DNA of 64,000 nt from Welwitschia mirabilis (GCA_051453625.1 JBOZIK010000001.1:219409961-219473960), one strand, 5' to 3'. Shown: positions 45,550 to 59,511, counted from the stretch's first letter. Notes: generated by a model from the letters alone, not told the origin. Numbers and translations: made by a program.

Positions 45550-48500
45550 ATGATGATAAAAAATTATCCTCTTTTCATTATGATGAGTTTGGATGTAAGA
45601 CATAATTAGCTTGTACATGAAACATTAAAAAGTTTAATAAATAAAGTCTACAATAAGTGTTTTTAGTACTTAATTCACTATATTTAATTTATATCATTCA
45701 ACATTAAAAAATGTTTAACATTCCTCTTTAATATTGTTAAAGAGTTAAGAGTAAACACTAATATCTTTCTTTATCTATTTCAATTAGTGATTTTATAATA
45801 TATATAGATATATATGGTAATTTAAACAAATAAAATAGAAGGATAGTATTGAAAGGCCATTAATTTTATTTTTAATAAATAAATAACTAAGGTAAAAAAA
45901 ATTATATAATTTAAATTAAGATCTTATCAGGAAAGTGAAATAATTTAAAGTCATAAACTTAAAGAGTAGTAAGAGCATAAGTAAGAAAAATCTTAAGGAA
46001 AAATATCTCCCATCTCTACTTCATTCAAAGAAGTTTCAAGTACTAGAGAGGGTCCTCCTCATAGAAGAACTCATTTAATAAACTCTTCCTTTCATTGATG
46101 TATTTCTTATTTTTCCTTTATTTTATTTTTTTGTCTTAGTCATTGAATTCTTTTTCAAGGTTTCATAACATTTTACCCTAATATAATAATCCCTTATAAT
46201 ACTAAGGATAATGTTAAGATTATGAATGCAATTGATTATATTTTTTTAAAAACATCAATTAATTTCTATCTTACTTCTCTATTTTCTTAGTCAAAATTTT
46301 GAAAAGATGGAAGATTAAAAGATTTAAATTACATTATAATTAAAATGTTAAAAACATTTATTTACTTTATAGTTTAATGCATTAATTTGATTTTCTTTGA
46401 TATAGGAATAATGTATGAAAAAAAGTCAAAGGTCTTTAAGATTATTTATTTATTTATTTTTAAATGTAAATATGGTTCTCAAAGAAAAATACAAAATTTA
46501 ATTAGCACTTTTAACTTATTTTTGCATGTTGTTTACTAAGAATGTAGCAAATGGATTATTAAGATATGTGTTTATCTTCTACATACTTGGTCTTTTATAA
46601 ATTTATAAATAATATATTTTAATGTTATAAGTATTGAATTTATCCTTGAGTTATCATTAGCCACATTTAATTTGTATAATTTTTGAAATGTTATTAAAAA
46701 TCAATGATATTTTAAATTTTGTTGACTAGTTATCTTGAGCTCTCTAGCTTTCACTCATATCAAGTTGCTTAAAAAGACCACTGTCACTATCTAGATCACT
46801 AATGTCATTAGCATTCTTAGGAGAAATAGGTACTAAACAAAATGAATGTCTAATCAAATGATATATTACTAAGTAAACCTTAAAACATGAAAAGAAATTA
46901 GTGTAATATTTGAATCATTAAACTATACCTTAAGAAGACCATTAAGTGCATACTAAATCATACTCACTAAGGAAATTCATTAATGATCATTTATTATTAA
47001 TATGAATGTAGCATATTCATATTCATGTGACATATAATATANNNNNNNNNNNNNNNNNNNNNNNNNNNNNNNNNNNNNNNNNTGTATTTTAATTAATCCA
47101 TGTTTTTAACATACAAATCATTCATCTATTCTATGTCTGAACTCTATCATTTTAGACCTAAATTTTCTATTACTACTATAAGGAAATGTTTATTATAAGG
47201 TTCCCATCCTTTTGTATTTCTCTTTAGGATTGAGAAAATAATGATATCATAAGGAATATGTCCTTTCAAATATAGGTTTTTACTCTATATAAAATTTCTA
47301 TTTACTATATTGTTTACATTATTAAAAATTCAATTTAAACTATGATTGGATTTTTATTTTATTCTATCACTAATTAAATTAAGATAATTGATTATGTGAT
47401 ACTCTATTTTAAATATTCTATTATATTTATTATTTAAAGTTATTTTCTTTAATATACTATTTATCTTTACTTGCTTTTATTTAGCTATATAATCAATTTC
47501 TTACTAGGACTTAATAATTATTATTAATAGTAATATTAGAGGTATGCCTTAGTGATTAAGGCAAAACTAACAGTCTTAAACTATAAAACTAGGATAGTAT
47601 ACTATAGTACCAAAAATATCAATTGTTATTTGTTTATAATAATTTCATAATTAATTAAATTAATATAGTAAGATGACTATTAAGGATATTTTATAAAATG
47701 TAGCAAGTATTAATGGGAGAAAAATTCTTCTTCTAGACACTAGAATGATGTTTTATAAGAAAACTATAAAGCAAACATAAATTACTATTATTTTATTTAT
47801 CCAAAATAATAGATTTAGTAATAAGATTTTTGTAGGTGACTAATAGATTTTTTACTACAAATCTTAAATATCATAAGTAATAATAAGTTATGATACAAAA
47901 GCATCATTGCCATTTAAGGATATATCACTTTATAATAAAATGTAGGAAATTTCAGATAGAATGGAATATGTTATACATATTAACATATAACATATTAAAT
48001 CTTAAAAAAACCTTAATAACATATTAAATAAATCAACTTAAAATAATAAGTAGAAGATAACATTTGAAATGAAATATTGTATATTTAGTAATTATAATTT
48101 TGAGAAGATCATGTTCAACTATAAATCAAATATCTTTAATATCATCTAATTTACTCTTACTTATGGTATTTGAAACTTATAACTTTATATTCATCTTATC
48201 AAATAACATCTTAACTACATAGTTTTCATAGTTGATTAAAGAGTTAAAAGTGTTAAGAAGTATTCTATTTAAAATACATGAGAATCCTGAGGATTCTTTG
48301 CCATTTTTAATGTAATAAGGTCTACTAGATAGTAAAATTTATCAACTTATACAAGAACATTTGCTACTCCTCATTTACGAATATTTACTAAATAGTCAAC
48401 AACTTGTATGATTATTATTATTTTTGTTACTCCTTATAAACCTAGGTTTTTATCAATAAAATGTGATATCAAATTCAAACTATCCCCTATATATAGAAAT

Positions 48501-50150
48501 TCCTTATCCATTCTTTTATTTCTAATAATAAATAACATATTTTGATAATTGGGATTTATAAACTTAGAAAAATGTTTTTTAAAACTATAGTACTTTCTTA
48601 TTAAGTTAGGAAAGTGTTCTTATTTATAGTCATTTGAAAATATTTATATTATACACATATGTTTAAGAAATTTTAATAATAGAATGTCTATTTTTACATT
48701 TTTAAAAATATTTATTTATCGTTCTTCAAGTTTCCTTTTTTTCCATAAGTGTTAAGTATATAAAAGATGGAACCTTCTTATGTTTACCATGTTTATGTAT
48801 TTCATTATCATATTTATCATTCTTCCCAACCTCAAGAGTAAGCTAAAATTTATGATTAAACATAGAAGATTCTTCTCTTAATACTTTAATAATTTCCCTG
48901 ATTTACATATCACCTCTATATGAAATAGAATTTAATGCTCTTATGCCTTCTATTTCTACTATTATGTTCAATTCCGTCAAATGAGGTATAGATTGAAATT
49001 GAATTTTATCTTTTTTCATTAGGCTTTTAAAGATAGAAAGTGGGAAGAAGTTTGAAAACTTTAACTCATTTATTTTTTAATACTTTAAAGGTTTTATGCC
49101 ATCTAGTTATTAATTTTAGTTTGTTTATTCTTGTTAACTATTTATACTTCAATGAATTACTTTAGAATTGGCTAGACTTCTCTAAAGTATATGGCTCATT
49201 GTATTAAGTATTTAAAAAAAGAAAATCAAAGGTGATTTCTCCATTTTGTATTGTATATAGTATTCATTAATTCATGATAAATAGTAATATTTTCCTAAGG
49301 ATAAAAATGTTAGATGGCCAAATCCAAGTTTTACCAATAATACTAGAACTTGCATTTGCAGTATAGTCCTAGTATCATTCTTCTACAGGAGCAAATGTCA
49401 TATGCTATTAATAAAGAAACTACAATGCAAATGAGTATAAGCGTAATTTTCTATTTTAACATTTTAATATCATTTTTTTATAAACAAAAACATGTAAATA
49501 TTATACTAGGAGTAATAAAAATAATAAGAAATAATTTCAAGAAATGTAGACTTTATTATTAGTAGCAATCGATTACATTCCTTATCATTAGCCAATAGCC
49601 CTAGACTAGTGGTCAAAGGTAAAGATGTAGACTACAACTTAATTCCCCCTTTTTGGATCCTTGGGGATTAACCAAGGTTGTTTTTAGTTAAATTCACCTA
49701 ATCTATTCATTCCACCTAATGCCATTAACTTAAATAGCATAATAAAAGGACACAGTTTTGCATATTTAAGTCATACCCATTCATAACAACTCACTAATCA
49801 TGCTTATTTAGTGTCTTAAAGGACTTTATTACAAATTGTAACCTTAGAACATTACATTTCCTTTTCCTTAATTTTTGTGCTTGTTCTCTAGCATGATTTC
49901 TCCTCTTCTTGCATTATCTATGTAGACATACTCATCTAACTTATTTTTTATATTATCTACAAAACATAAGAGAAGAAAAATATTGTATATTAAGAGATGC
50001 ATTAAAAGATGAAAAATTAATATATCATGTTTTATTAAAAGATTTCAGAAAATTCTTCTATGTATAATCTATTTTTTTTCAAGTTTATTGATTACCATGG
50101 GTCCATTAGATGAGTACTTCTTTTATATTCATATTTCTTAATTACTTAGT
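45550..50150. other. unassigned AT-rich region
   Basis: About 4.6 kb with no sustained reading frame, no LTR match and no RNA gene that I can recognise. Contains ATTT-type simple runs (46437-46460), a 41-N gap at 47042-47082 and, near 49660, TTCCCCCTTTTTGG, whose reverse complement resembles a polypurine tract (AAAAAGGGGGAA) and could mark the 3' side of the chromovirus interior. No LTR pair was found to confirm that. Confidence 0.4.
47042..47082. other. assembly gap, 41 N
   Basis: A sized gap in unassigned DNA; no duplicated flanks. Confidence 0.9.
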
Positions 50151-50289
50151 TTTGGTATTTAAGAATTTTTTGGGGTTAAACAATAAAGGTCAAGTTAAGT
50201 CTAAGAATAATATGCTACTATTTTAGGATGTAGTCCTAGTTATTATCCTCATAGCAACATTACAACATGCTCATATGGAAAACTGGATG

Positions 50290-51200
50290 AATCCGGAACA
50301 TTCACAAAGGAAGTTCTAATTTATAGGCTATTTACCTATTCTTTTTATAATCTTTAATGGATCACAATTCCTAGGAACTATCTTACTATACCTCCCCATT
50401 TTTAGAGAGTTCCTTTTCAACTTAATCTTTAATAGTACTTGTTCACTAATTTAAAATATGTGGGTTTGATGTTTTTGGTCATAATATTTCTTGTATCAAT
50501 TTGAGTGATCTATAGGTGTTTCTTTACTTTGGTAATTATCTCTTCCATGGATTTTATCTTAAATGGTATAGTCCTTTCTGATATTTATGAAGAATTAAAT
50601 CATGTGATAAGAGTGAAAAAATTCCTACTATACATTATTTTGAATGGCAAACATTGAGTTAAGGTCTGGAAGGCCTAGTTATAAGAAAACTCGAGTAGGT
50701 GTAGATAGTTCTTCCATTGTTTAGGTTTTTTAGCTACATAGCATCATAGAGTACCTTCCAAAATGTAATTTATCTTTTCTATTTCATCATCTATTTTTGA
50801 GTGATTTATAGTACTAAAACCAAGTTTAGTACCCAAGTGATGAAAGAAATTCTATTAAAACTTGGATAAGAATTTAGGATCTCAATCAGATATAATAACT
50901 TGAGGTTTACCATGTAATTTAAAAACTTCCTAAATAAACTATAGCATGAATTATTTATCTGTATTAGATCTTTATACTATAATGAAATTGACAATCTTAT
51001 CAATCNNNNNNNNNNAAAAAAAAAAAAATCAAATCATGTGAGTAATTAGTGAGAGGCAACCCAGTGATGAAATCCATAGAGATTTATTTTCATTTCCACT
51101 TTAGTACCCTTAATTGTTAAAGGCATCTAGTTGGTTTTTCCTAATAAAACTTCATTTACTATTAGGTGGAATAATTATGAATATTTTCCTTTAATTATAC
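50290..51200 (-). pseudogene. integrase of the chromovirus-type element
   Basis: On the minus strand, from 50990 down: FKLHGKPQVIISD, stop, DPKFLSKF (usually RLHG.P..I.SDRD..F.S.FW; the catalytic Asp of S-D is kept), HHLGTKLGFSTINHSKIDDEIEKIN (usual Y-H-P-Q-T-D-G-Q-T-E; the Glu is present), then KQWKNYLHLLEFSYN and PFKI.Y. A 10-N gap (51006-51015) falls just before the first of these. The zinc-binding part lies towards 51200 and is poorly preserved. Downstream (50290) the frame fades where a chromodomain might be; none can be shown. Confidence 0.78.
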
Positions 51201-51539
51201 ATTTATTCTAGGCCAAAAGTAGTGCTTTTGGAATTGATGGTAATTTCTAATAAAGCTGGGGTATCCTACATGAGGGACTTCATGTAGTTCAAAAATTAAC
51301 TTGTTTCTCCATGCACCCTATGGGATACAAAAATGTCATCTTTTCAATAGGTATCCATCCTATAAGAGTGTATAGGTATCAACATCGTTTCCTTCTTAGA
51401 TTAACTGGTGTATATCTCCAACATATGGATCATTGTTTATCAATGTCTTAAGGAAAAGTGATAAATCTGATATAACAGTGGTGGCTAATATGCATCACAT
51501 TCTACGCAGGTTGTATACAACTTTATTATCCTTTTCTAG

Positions 51540-52323
51540 GATGTATTGTAGTTTGAAGTTATATTTTATAAGTAGTTTGCTCCATTGTCTTGATCACATA
51601 TTTTGAAGAGGCTTTTTTTGAAAATACTCTAAGCTTTTATGATATGTTTTAAGTAATAACTCTCCTCTAAGAGGTAACATCTTCAATTAAACCTTTAGGG
51701 CATGTATTATAGCTAACTGTTTAAGGTTATGGATGGGATAGTTCCTCTCATGTTGGTTTAGTTTTTGTGATTTGTAGGTAATCACTTAATCATCTTGGCT
51801 TAGTATAGCTCTTATATCTTAAGTATAAGCATTGGTGATAACTATGAACTCTTTGTCGATGTTGCAATTTTAAGAATAGGTGTAGTTGTAAGTAATAATT
51901 TCACCCTAAGAAATGTTTTTTTGCATTTTTTATCAAAGTTAAATATAGATGTTTATTTAGATGTTGACTTGGTTAAATTTTTTAGTGATACTACAACTTA
52001 AGTAAATCCTAGGATAAATTTCTAATAGAAGCCAACTAATCTTAAGAAGCTTTAAACTTGTATGAAATCCTTTAATATTGGCCATTTCCTCATAGCTTGC
52101 ACTTTGACTAGATTAATTGTAATTCCTTTACCAGATAATGCATGTTCTAAATAACTAATTTTATCTAAAAAAGTTACATTTTCTCAATTTATCTTTAAAA
52201 ATATAATAGGTTAAGACCTATAAAACTTTCTTCAGGTGTGTAACATGATTATTGTGACTTTTAGAGTATATCCAAATATCATTTAAAAACATAACCAAGA
52301 ACTTAACTAGGTAATATTGAAAG
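51540..52323 (-). pseudogene. RT C-terminal half and RNase H of the chromovirus-type element
   Basis: Immediately below the LARD insert the minus strand reads FQYYLVKFLVMFLNDIWIYSKSHNNHVTHLKKVL, the gypsy RT palm (usually F..YL.KFVVVF.DDILIYS...E.H..HL..VL) with the catalytic Asp-Asp changed to Asn-Asp. It continues with LRKCNFF, MANIKGFHTSLKLLKISWLLLEIYPRI (connection) and then RNase H-like text near 51850-51700. Stops throughout. The N-terminal half is at 61368-61790. Confidence 0.82.
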
Positions 52324-52328
52324 ATATC
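52324..52328. repeat. target site duplication (left) of the LARD insert
   Basis: ATATC, identical to 61363-61367. Confidence 0.9.
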
Positions 52329-53584
52329 TGTTGTGGTGAGTATTTTGTTAATCTTTTGTGTCTTATCAAATCCTATTAATCAAAATAAATATATTGAAAA
52401 ATACAACACTCTAATATAGATGTGAGTAACCCAAATATCCTAAATTTGTTAAAGGCATGTAAGAGAAGAAGGAGAATTGATTTCCAAGGAAAATGTAGTA
52501 TCTTAAACTTAAGAACAATGTCGACAAATAGAATACAAATGTAATCTATACTAGATGAACACCTATCTGAGTACTAAATTGACTTGTCTAAAGGATTTGC
52601 CTTGTATAACCTAAATAAACCAAGAAGATTATAACTAACCGAGATTAGCTTAAGCCATTAAGTAATCGAATAAATTGCAATGCAAAATGTTTCTAAACTA
52701 CTTTTGTTAATCTTAACTAAGATTGCCCTTAAGACCTATATCATTAATGAAATGACCACTGAATCAAGAACAACATAAACCCTAAGGAATATATAATAGT
52801 ATAAATGCACAATAAAAAAAGAGAATTTCATATTAAGACTTGAACCAACATTTCTATTACAAAATAACTAAGCCTCAATGGAGGATGCTTAGCCCTCCAC
52901 CAAGGAAACATATTTCTATAACTTATAAGATGGATATCCTACCCTTCAATCTCCTGTCATGAGGATTTTTGATGCAAATAAAGATGGATATAAGAGTTTG
53001 AAGGGGGTCAAGGAGGGGAAGGGGGTGGAAATTTATTTATATGATAAAGAAGGTAAAACCATCACTCAAAATAAGCTTGAAAAGCATGCTCAAATCAAAA
53101 AAATAAATGGATAAAATAGACAAAAGTCAGTTGCCATTTTAGGTATCATCTTGACTATCATGGGGATGACCAAGGGGACGATGGTTCATACATTATGATT
53201 TGTTGTCCTTAATTCATAGGGATGACATGAGGGATGACATCCTTAGAAAAGAGGCTTCCACTGGTTCTAGTTCTAGTCTAGTTAACACCCTATTTTGGCA
53301 TGTGTAGGGCTATCATCCTATCTATCATGGGGATAATAATGGAGACAATAGTCCTCCTTGACTTCCCAACTCAAGAGAAATTAGCTCTAGAATTAGTGAT
53401 CTTCTTTCAAAGCAGTGAGAATTTTAAAGTGCCTAAAATGCCTATAAATATGCTAAGAATTGTGTGTTTTTATGATCATCCATAAAGTCTCCATAATCCT
53501 CAGAATTGCATTTAAACCTATATAAATGTTCTACAAAATAGCTCATAACACTCTATTAAATACATACAATTTGGCAGTGCATCA
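52329..53584 (-). repeat. 3' LTR of the full LARD copy
   Basis: The plus strand runs TGTTGTGGTGAG...TTTGGCAGTGCATCA. Pairs with 59515-61362 throughout (e.g. AATATATAATAGTATAAAT and CTCAATGGAGGATGC). U3 motifs of the form GGGGATGAC(A/C) cluster at 53155-53350. Minus-strand TATA (TATAAATA) at 53034-53041. Confidence 0.9.
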
Positions 53585-53598
53585 TAATCCCCTACTTA
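53585..53598 (-). other. polypurine tract of the full LARD copy
   Basis: The minus strand reads TAAGTAGGGGATTA directly before the LTR start TGATGCACTGCC. Confidence 0.75.
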
Positions 53599-54439
53599 GC
53601 CTTTGTCATCCCTTGATAAAAACCAATTGTGAGTTAAATTATCTTTAAAAAAATCAAGTTGAAAATTATCAAATAGGCTTATAAATATTCACAAACATAT
53701 CTCATAGTAAAATAGTATGTAATGCATCATGTGTATAGAGTGAAAATTGCAAAACTTATAACTCATAAAAGCTCTAAAATAACCTGAAAAATTAGGAAAA
53801 TGAGTCATGCCCTCCACCAAGAAAAATAATACATCCTGTATTAGCTAATGAAATAAATAAATCAAATGAAAATCAGTATGTCTAAATGAGAAGGTGGATA
53901 ATGGGTGTCTTTGAATTTTTACATTTGAGAAATTGAGTGTAAAGCTAAGTGTAGAAATGTTAGATTTGAAAAAAAGAGATGTAAGAAATGTTTTAACAAG
54001 CATGGAAAAATTAGATAATGAAAATGTACTTATTAGGATGAAGTAGGTTAATGAGTATCTAACAAATTTACATTCATAAAAATTTTTATCAACATTATTT
54101 ATAACTATAAAAAGACTAAAAATGAATAACACAAAATTTTGCTAAGAAACTTATCTAATCAAGAAATCAACTATTTCTTGAAAATTAGGCAAGGAAACCA
54201 TTAAATGTTAAGGTCCTAAAATGATAAGAAAATACTAACTTTTAAATAATTAACTAAACAATAAAAGAAAACAAAAAGAATGGACATAAGGAATATAAAG
54301 AAGATAGCTTGCCTATCCTAAATTTTAACCTAACAGATTCATGTGGAAAAGATCATAACATCACTTGATTTAAAATGCATGACTAAATGTAGAAATATGT
54401 AAACTTCCATTCGATATGCTAGTGGTTATGACAATGTTA

Positions 54440-57200
54440 AAAATCAAATACATCTCAAAACAAATACCTAAATCCTCAAAAATGAACTAATCATGTGAAA
54501 ATACTTAAAGTTTAGAAAATAAGCAAGGCCTTTAATGATAATAGGACTACAGCCTTAAACTTTTTATTATTTTATTATCCATGATTAGGAAAGCACAATC
54601 ACAATTAGAGAAGTAAGGAAAAATAAAGAATGGCTAACTAACCTCCTAGTGAAGTTTTCACAGCTACCATATTACACTATCAAAGATCCCTTTTGGGAAA
54701 ATTTTCCCTGTATACTTGTAGTAGTTGTAACCATGTTTTTAAGCTAGCATAGATATAAAACATCATAGTCTTATTTCTTTTTTTTCTTTTTTTAGAAAAG
54801 AAGATTTCACAATATTAATCACTTCAAAATATGAAGGCAAATTAATAAGATAAAAGATAGAAAAGAACATCTTTAAACAATCTAAGACTTTTTCTATGAC
54901 TAGTCAAAGAATAGTCATGGAAAAGAACACCTTTAAAATGAAGTTCATAGACATGTGAATGTCTTAAGATTGGATGAATTCAATCTTATCAATATAAAAT
55001 GCTCAAGTCAAAAACTAGTCATGGAAATAAAATAAATACATAAGTCATGTTTAAAAGATAATTAAGTAATTTCATAATGGCCTCTAAAGGAGAAAGCTAA
55101 GAGAAAATTTAGAATATGGTAAGGAAGAAGTCCTCCTCATTGAGGAGAACCTCCAAGGCTAGTGCTTCTATCATGTTTATGTCAGAAGGTTACTCAAATA
55201 TTTTCAAAATTTGTCCATTAACTTTCTAAATTTCTTTAGTGGTTAAGTTAAAAATCTTAATAGAGCCATTAGAATGTACTTTCTTAATAAGGTAAGGACA
55301 TAACCATATAGAGATTAATTGATCTTTTAAAATAAAAATCATAGTAAAAATCATAAAAATGTAAGAGCGAAAAGGAAATATCCAAGAAAACTAAAAATGA
55401 ATTTTATTCAAATCCTAAAATCTATTAAATACTTTTATTAAAAAGAGAGAAATAGAAGGATTTGTTTCTAAGGCTATGGTCTCAAGATATTGCATTCTTT
55501 TAGGAAAATAAGGCTCAAACCAAATATTCACCAATTAATAAAATATAAAAGATGTACAATGATTTTTAAGTAAAATCAATTGGTGGTAAAATTAATAAAA
55601 GGATAAAATGTTTATAGTGTAAATTTCAAAATTCAAATAATAGATAAAGAAGTGATAAATGTCATTAATAAATAATGTCTTATTAAAACATTGCAAATCA
55701 TGAGCATTATTATAAAATGCATGCAAAGAGGTCCTCATAGAATGCATCCAAGAGGATTTTGAGGGCTCTTTAGAATGTATAGTTAGGATTAAGAAGATTT
55801 TTGTCATTTAATTCAAGATATGGATTTTCAATAAGAAAAAAAGGCTATTTCTACTTAGCATGATCACATGAAATTTTGTCTTTATAAGATTTAGTATTAA
55901 TATAAGAGATAAAAAAATTCATATAACTCATGGATGAACAATCTCTTATCAAACTCATGATANNNNNNNNNNNNNNNNNNNNNNNNNNNNNNNNNNNNNN
56001 NNNNNNNNNNNNNNNNNNNNNNNNNNNNNNNNNNNNNNNNNNNNNNNNNNNNNNNNNNNNNNTTATTTCACCATGATAAGGGGAGTGCAACCACTATTAG
56101 AGGAGTAAGAACCTAAATAGGATGGCCAACTGACCCCATAGTAGAGTTTCCATAGATATCATATTGCACTACAAAAGACCCCTCTAGAGAATATTTGCCT
56201 TAGTGCACTTTTAATAGGACATCATGGGGACCATGTTTTGAGATATAACATGAAAGAGCATGCTCTTTATTACTTTTTTTTTTGCTTTTCTTTTTTTTTA
56301 AATAAGACAATCCACATGACCCAATACTTGTAAGGATACAAATAAAGTGATAAAATAAATAATAAGGAAGAACATGCTAAAATAACTAATTAATCACACC
56401 ATTGAAAGAGAACAAAAGAACTAAGGCATCTTTCTTCAAAATGAAGTTCATAGACATATGAATGTTTGAAGATTGGATGAAGCCAATCTTATCATTTAAA
56501 ATTCCAAAGTAAAATATTTATTAATCATGATAACTTTATAAAGTAAAATATTCATCAAGTAAAAGATGTTCAAGTAATAGCATGATGTTTACCAAAATAA
56601 TTGGCTAAGAAAGAATTTAGATAATGGCTGGAGGAAAATTCCAATACAAGTGCTTCTATAATGTTCAAGATTACTCAATAGATATTTCAATGATTTTTAA
56701 CCTTCTATATATTAATTTCTTAATTTCCTAAGTGTTTAGGTTGAAATTTTCAATAAAGCCATTAAAAGATGTACTTTTTCTAGAATATAAGAACCAAACC
56801 ATTGAGAAGTTCAACCAGTTGTAGAAAAAGTACATTCAGGTATTACATGTTTTAGAAAAATGAGGGTCAAACCAAATAGAAATCAATTGATAAAACATAA
56901 AAGATATAAAATAGTTTTGAAGTAAAATCAATTAAAGGTAAAGAAAGTAAAATGATAAAACTTTTAGAGCACAAATCTCAAAATCCAAATAAGAGATAAA
57001 GAAGTGATAAATTTCATTAACAAATATTTTCTTATTAATACATTACAAATTAAGAGTATCATGATATAATTCATTTAAGATACTACTCAAAAACTAGATC
57101 CAAGAAGTTTTTAAGGGCTTTTGAGAATGTTTAATGAGATTGAAAAGCTCCTTAATATTTAACTCTAAGCATGGATTATCATCAAGAAGATAAGGCTTAC
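54440..57200 (-). repeat. ~1.5-kb internal duplication in the LARD interior
   Basis: 54580-55870 and 56063-57200 each match the single block 2400-3700 of LARD copy 1. Shared landmarks are ATGGCTAACTAACC / ATGGCCAACTGACC, CATCATGGGGACCATGTTTT, AGATAAAGAAGTGATAAAT and ATCCAAGA(G/A)G(A/T)TTTT. The two copies differ at many positions, so this is not a simple read duplication. The gap 55963-56062 lies at their junction. Confidence 0.72.
55963..56062. other. assembly gap, 100 N
   Basis: Falls between the two copies of the duplicated block in the LARD interior; flanks are not identical. Confidence 0.9.
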
Positions 57201-57739
57201 CCCAAAATTCTAAGATAGTCCAAATCAAACTTTTAAAAAGGATAATCACCAAAAGCACAAGGTAAAGTAAACTTAATAGAAAAACAAAAGATATTACTTA
57301 TAGTATCACATGAATTTTTAAAAGGAAGAGACTGAGAGATAGGAGAAATAGACTCTTTAAAATTATGAATTTTATGAGATTTAAGAAAAGAAACATGATC
57401 TTGAGAATTATATGAAGGTTTAATTAGAAGAAATGGAAAAAGATTATCATGATCAACATCATAAGATAATGTGAAAATAAAAGTAGAAGTGTAAGGAAGG
57501 ATGTAATTTGAAGCTGTGCATGAAGGAATAGATGGAAAGAATGTAGAAGTATGAGAAAAAAGAACAAGTCTATCCTCTATGGAATTTGAATGAATCCTAT
57601 GATTCCTTTATTATGATCAGTTTCTTTATTATTATCTTGATCATTAGCTGGTTAGATTATTTTTTCACTTTTCTTATCATTGTTGGTAACTAAATCTTCC
57701 TTTTTTTTATTGAATATTGCTTTCATTTTTTAAGTTATT

Positions 57740-58667
57740 AGATTTATTGAAAAAATTATTAAGAGAAATAAGAGCATCATCTTTATCATTGATGGAAAAG
57801 TTATTAAATTTTTCATGAATGGCTTTCTCATCCTGATTATTTAGTAGTAAATGAATGGCAGGGATATAATCTAATACCTTAATATCATTATCTAATTAAT
57901 AGTCATCCTTATCTTGATTGTTAAAAGATTGAGTTAAGTTATTATTATCTCCCCTTTGCTCATCTCCTAATGAGTAGAATTTTGAAATTTAATCCAAAAT
58001 TTCATCTTCCATTTGAAAGCAAGAATCATTATCATTTATTTCTAAATTATCCTCATTTTCCCCAAGGTAGGATGAAGTAGGATAGATTTGAGGATGTTGT
58101 ATTGTAAAAGATCCTTAAATTTGTAATAGTATTTATTGTAAGATCTCAGTTAAATTTTTTAGGCTTTTTTTTATATTTTCTTATCTCTTTATCATTTTCT
58201 CAATTATGTCTTTCATTGAATCATCTTCTTCCTCGTAGTAGTTCATGGAAGATGGTTCTTCTTGTTGATATTTTCTTGTCTCTTTATCATTTTGTCAATT
58301 ATTTCTTTCATCGAATCATCTCCTTCCTCATAGTAGTTCATGAAAATGGTTATACTTCATAGTAATGCATGGGAGATGATTGGAATTAATAAAAATGATC
58401 ATAGTTAGTTTGTTTAAATGAGGTAGAGTCCCTAAAATATGAAAGCTTTTCATTGTCATTTCTATGAAGTTTGAAAAGAAGAGGAGGAAGTATAATAGGG
58501 TTAAAAAGAGAAAGGGGCCTAATTCCTACTCTTAACATTATTTTGTGTTGTTTTCCTCTTTCTATAAAAAATTCTTGGAGTATTTTCTCACTATTATCCT
58601 TAGAAGTTTTCAAGTTTCTTATCCTTTCAGTAAGAATTTCTTTAAGGGTCCTTTTATTACTAGTCAT
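57740..58667 (-). pseudogene. ORF region of the full LARD copy, function unknown
   Basis: 58667-58386 is open for 93 codons from MTSNKRTLKEILTERI. The first ~45 residues are charged and helix-prone (KTSKDNSEKILQEFFIERGKQ), followed by GIRPLSLFNPIILPPLLFKLH, shared in kind with copy 1 at ~5170-5110. From ~58000 to 57740 a second piece rich in Asn, Asp and Leu continues (SHLLGDEQRGDNNNLTQSFNNQDKDDYLLDND), similar to 4755-4507. Position after the PBS suggests a gag-like or leader protein, but no nucleocapsid motif is present and I do not recognise it. Confidence 0.4.
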
Positions 58668-59493
58668 TGAAGAAATTAAAATTTAGAAGAATGGGATAGG
58701 GAATATAATCTAAGATGAAGACAAGTACATAGTGAAGATCAAGTTCTACTTTTTTTAATGTTTTATATTTTTATTAAAAAAACTTTGAATTCTTAACACT
58801 GGAAAAAAAATGTATAACAGCCATCATCTTTTAAATTATCTTCTAAAAAGACTTTATTTTATAGAATCAGATTTAGAGAAAAAATGAAGTCAAAAGGGAT
58901 ATTGTATGCACTTAGAAATTGTGTATCTAATTTAATTTAAAGATTGACTAGTCCTTTTCTGATGTTTTCCTTAATTAGTAGCCTTTTTTTTTGACCTTTT
59001 TTGTCTAAATTTATCATGTCATATCATCCTACAAATAAAAAACAATAGAAAACAAAATAAAAAATAACTACTAGTAATCCTTTAGTCATAAGAATAATAA
59101 AGAGGATGACAAAAATAGAAAGCAGAAATAAAAAATAGAAATTTAGTAGAAATTCAAAAGCAAAAAACAAACATAGAGGCTATCATCCACATTATCATGG
59201 AAACAATAGTAGGGATAATAGTCATTTTTCTACTACTAAAGAAATAGAAAAGAATATTTACAGATCAAAAATAAACTAATAAATCTATGTCATCATTCTC
59301 AAAGTCATGAAAACGATAAAGAGGACGATAGAATGTTATTAAAAAACTAAGAAAACCTAAGAAAAATAGAAAACCACAAACTAAACACCTACAATTCTTA
59401 AATAAAAAATATAATATTGTTATAGGTAAATAACAGAATAGAATTATGATTTACTTACCCAAATGATGAAAATATTGTGCTTCTCAATAGTCT

Positions 59494-59511
59494 TTCCTAG
59501 CAATGATTCCA
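59494..59511 (-). other. primer binding site, tRNA-Asp type (full LARD copy)
   Basis: The minus strand reads TGGAATCATTGCTAGGAA. Compared with TGGCGCCGTTGCCGGGGA it has six transitions and one C-to-A. Three bases separate it from the LTR edge. Confidence 0.75.

Noticed and set aside
45550-50150. Possible host gene or tRNA in the unassigned stretch
   Set aside because: No frame above ~70 codons, no splice-delimited conserved motif and no cloverleaf-like A/B box pair could be made out by eye.
53300-53485. 61-codon plus-strand frame
   Set aside because: Falls within the LARD 3' LTR, antisense to the element, and is not kept in the partner LTR.
53845-54132. 95-codon minus-strand frame in the LARD interior
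   Set aside because: Composition (Phe, Leu, Ser, Asn) is what low-complexity AT-rich DNA gives; no counterpart recognised in LARD copy 1.
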